14,064 nucleotides of DNA from NCBI GenBank assembly GCA_947166165.1, contig CAMVDK010000055.1, positions 1 through 14,064 on the forward strand. Reading direction: 5' to 3'. The stretch is from an uncultured Porphyromonadaceae bacterium. GTDB taxonomy: Bacteria > Bacteroidota > Bacteroidia > Bacteroidales > Muribaculaceae. The position numbers and the translations under genes were made by a program. Of this stretch, positions 13,661 through 14,064 are shown one piece after another (position 1 is the stretch's first letter; every line of letters begins with the position of its first letter). The notes under the pieces are model-generated. The model saw only the letters and a program-made list of their open reading frames with translations, was not told where the DNA came from and did not search any database.

Positions 13661-14064
13661 TCATGAGCGCTGGGCTTTGGTTGTTTGCTCGATGAGCGCG
13701 ACTACTTGCGGGATGAGCGGTGCGACGCCGTCGTTGGTGATGACAGCCGATGCTGCGCCGGGGGCGATGATGGTCTGCGCCTGGATGCGCTGCTCCACTT
13801 GCTCCGGGGTGAGCGCGCTGCGCTTCACCACGCGCTCGATGCGCACTGGCACCGGCGCGTCGACAAGCCATATTTGCGCGGCCATGTCGGCGAGTCCGCT
13901 CTGCTCGAGCAAGGCTGTCTCGACGAATGCGAATGGCTCGCCCTGGCTGGCCAGCGCGCCGGCCCAGCGGCCGATATCGGCCTTGACGGCGGGATGCACG
14001 ATGGTGTCGACCTGCCGCAGCAGTTCGTCGATGGCTCCGATATGAGCCAGTCCGCGAGCCCCGC
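13661..14064 (-). CDS. coaE: Dephospho-CoA kinase, C-terminal two thirds (cut by window edge)
   Basis: CoaE adds the 3'-phosphate to dephospho-CoA from ATP, the last step of coenzyme A synthesis. About 133 residues are visible in the minus frame, which runs off the right edge. The visible part has the family's core: ELLRQVDTIVHPAVKADI (the HP-x-V segment), the PFAFVETALLEQSGLADMA lid/substrate region, WLVDAPVPVRIERVVKR with the conserved Arg pair, and ALTPEQVEQRIQAQ. The N-terminal P-loop is outside the window. A GTG at 13999 is only an internal Val, because homology continues upstream of it. A usual CoaE has about 200 residues. It is the first gene of the three-gene minus-strand set with DUF5606 and NlpC/P60. 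Confidence 0.85.
   Translation of the reverse strand, partial: GARGLAHIGAIDELLRQVDTIVHPAVKADIGRWAGALASQGEPFAFVETALLEQSGLADMAAQIWLVDAPVPVRIERVVKRSALTPEQVEQRIQAQTIIAPGAASAVITNDGVAPLIPQVVALIEQTTKAQRS

Noticed and set aside
1..14064. CRISPR array or complete insertion sequence
   Set aside because: No regularly spaced repeats and no transposase-like frame with terminal inverted repeats are visible.

Overview
The window looks like a Bacteroidales chromosome. I infer this from TAnnTTTG-type promoter boxes (3078-3085, 10474-10481), starts that mostly lack a Shine-Dalgarno sequence, a DUF5606 gene, a Bacteroidetes-style WYL regulator remnant, and short lipobox proteins. A GC-rich gut member such as Muribaculaceae is my guess, not something the sequence proves. 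Two GC-rich housekeeping blocks flank a visibly AT-richer accessory block.

Left block (1-3568, + strand): the tail of a gene ending in a CxxC motif; a 64-residue Gly/Ser-rich one-helix membrane protein; a full-length ClpB-type disaggregase whose first-ring pore tyrosine is replaced by Met; a small lipoprotein with its own promoter; and a tRNA-Gly(CCC) followed by a strong terminator.

Accessory block (about 3570-10815): this begins directly after the tRNA. It holds a short region with a perfect 18-bp palindrome, a C-terminal remnant of a type I restriction specificity subunit (HsdS), and a tight two-gene operon of DUF262 proteins. The first DUF262 protein carries a C-terminal DUF1524 HNH nuclease (a fused GmrSD-like layout). 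The second is a 768-residue DUF262 protein with no visible nuclease. A third gene, a WYL-type regulator, starts inside the end of the second, but it is frameshifted and then cut off. At the cut, a minus-strand fragment of a phage or conjugative-element polyvalent protein is joined to it. About 730 bases of mostly non-coding DNA follow, with a promoter box and a nest of inverted repeats. I read this block as a defence island at a tRNA, partly decayed and later overrun by a second mobile-element fragment. No tyrosine integrase and no repeat of the tRNA 3' end is visible in the window.

Right block (10816-14064): a 558-residue AAA+ ATPase with an Asn in place of the Walker B Asp (+ strand). It converges on a minus-strand operon that reads coaE (cut by the window edge), a DUF5606 gene, and an NlpC/P60 lipoprotein hydrolase. 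The last two overlap by 4 bases.

The most interesting content is the DUF262 pair with its wrecked WYL partner. It is a candidate antiphage operon in which a nuclease-bearing and a nuclease-free DUF262 protein are translationally coupled.
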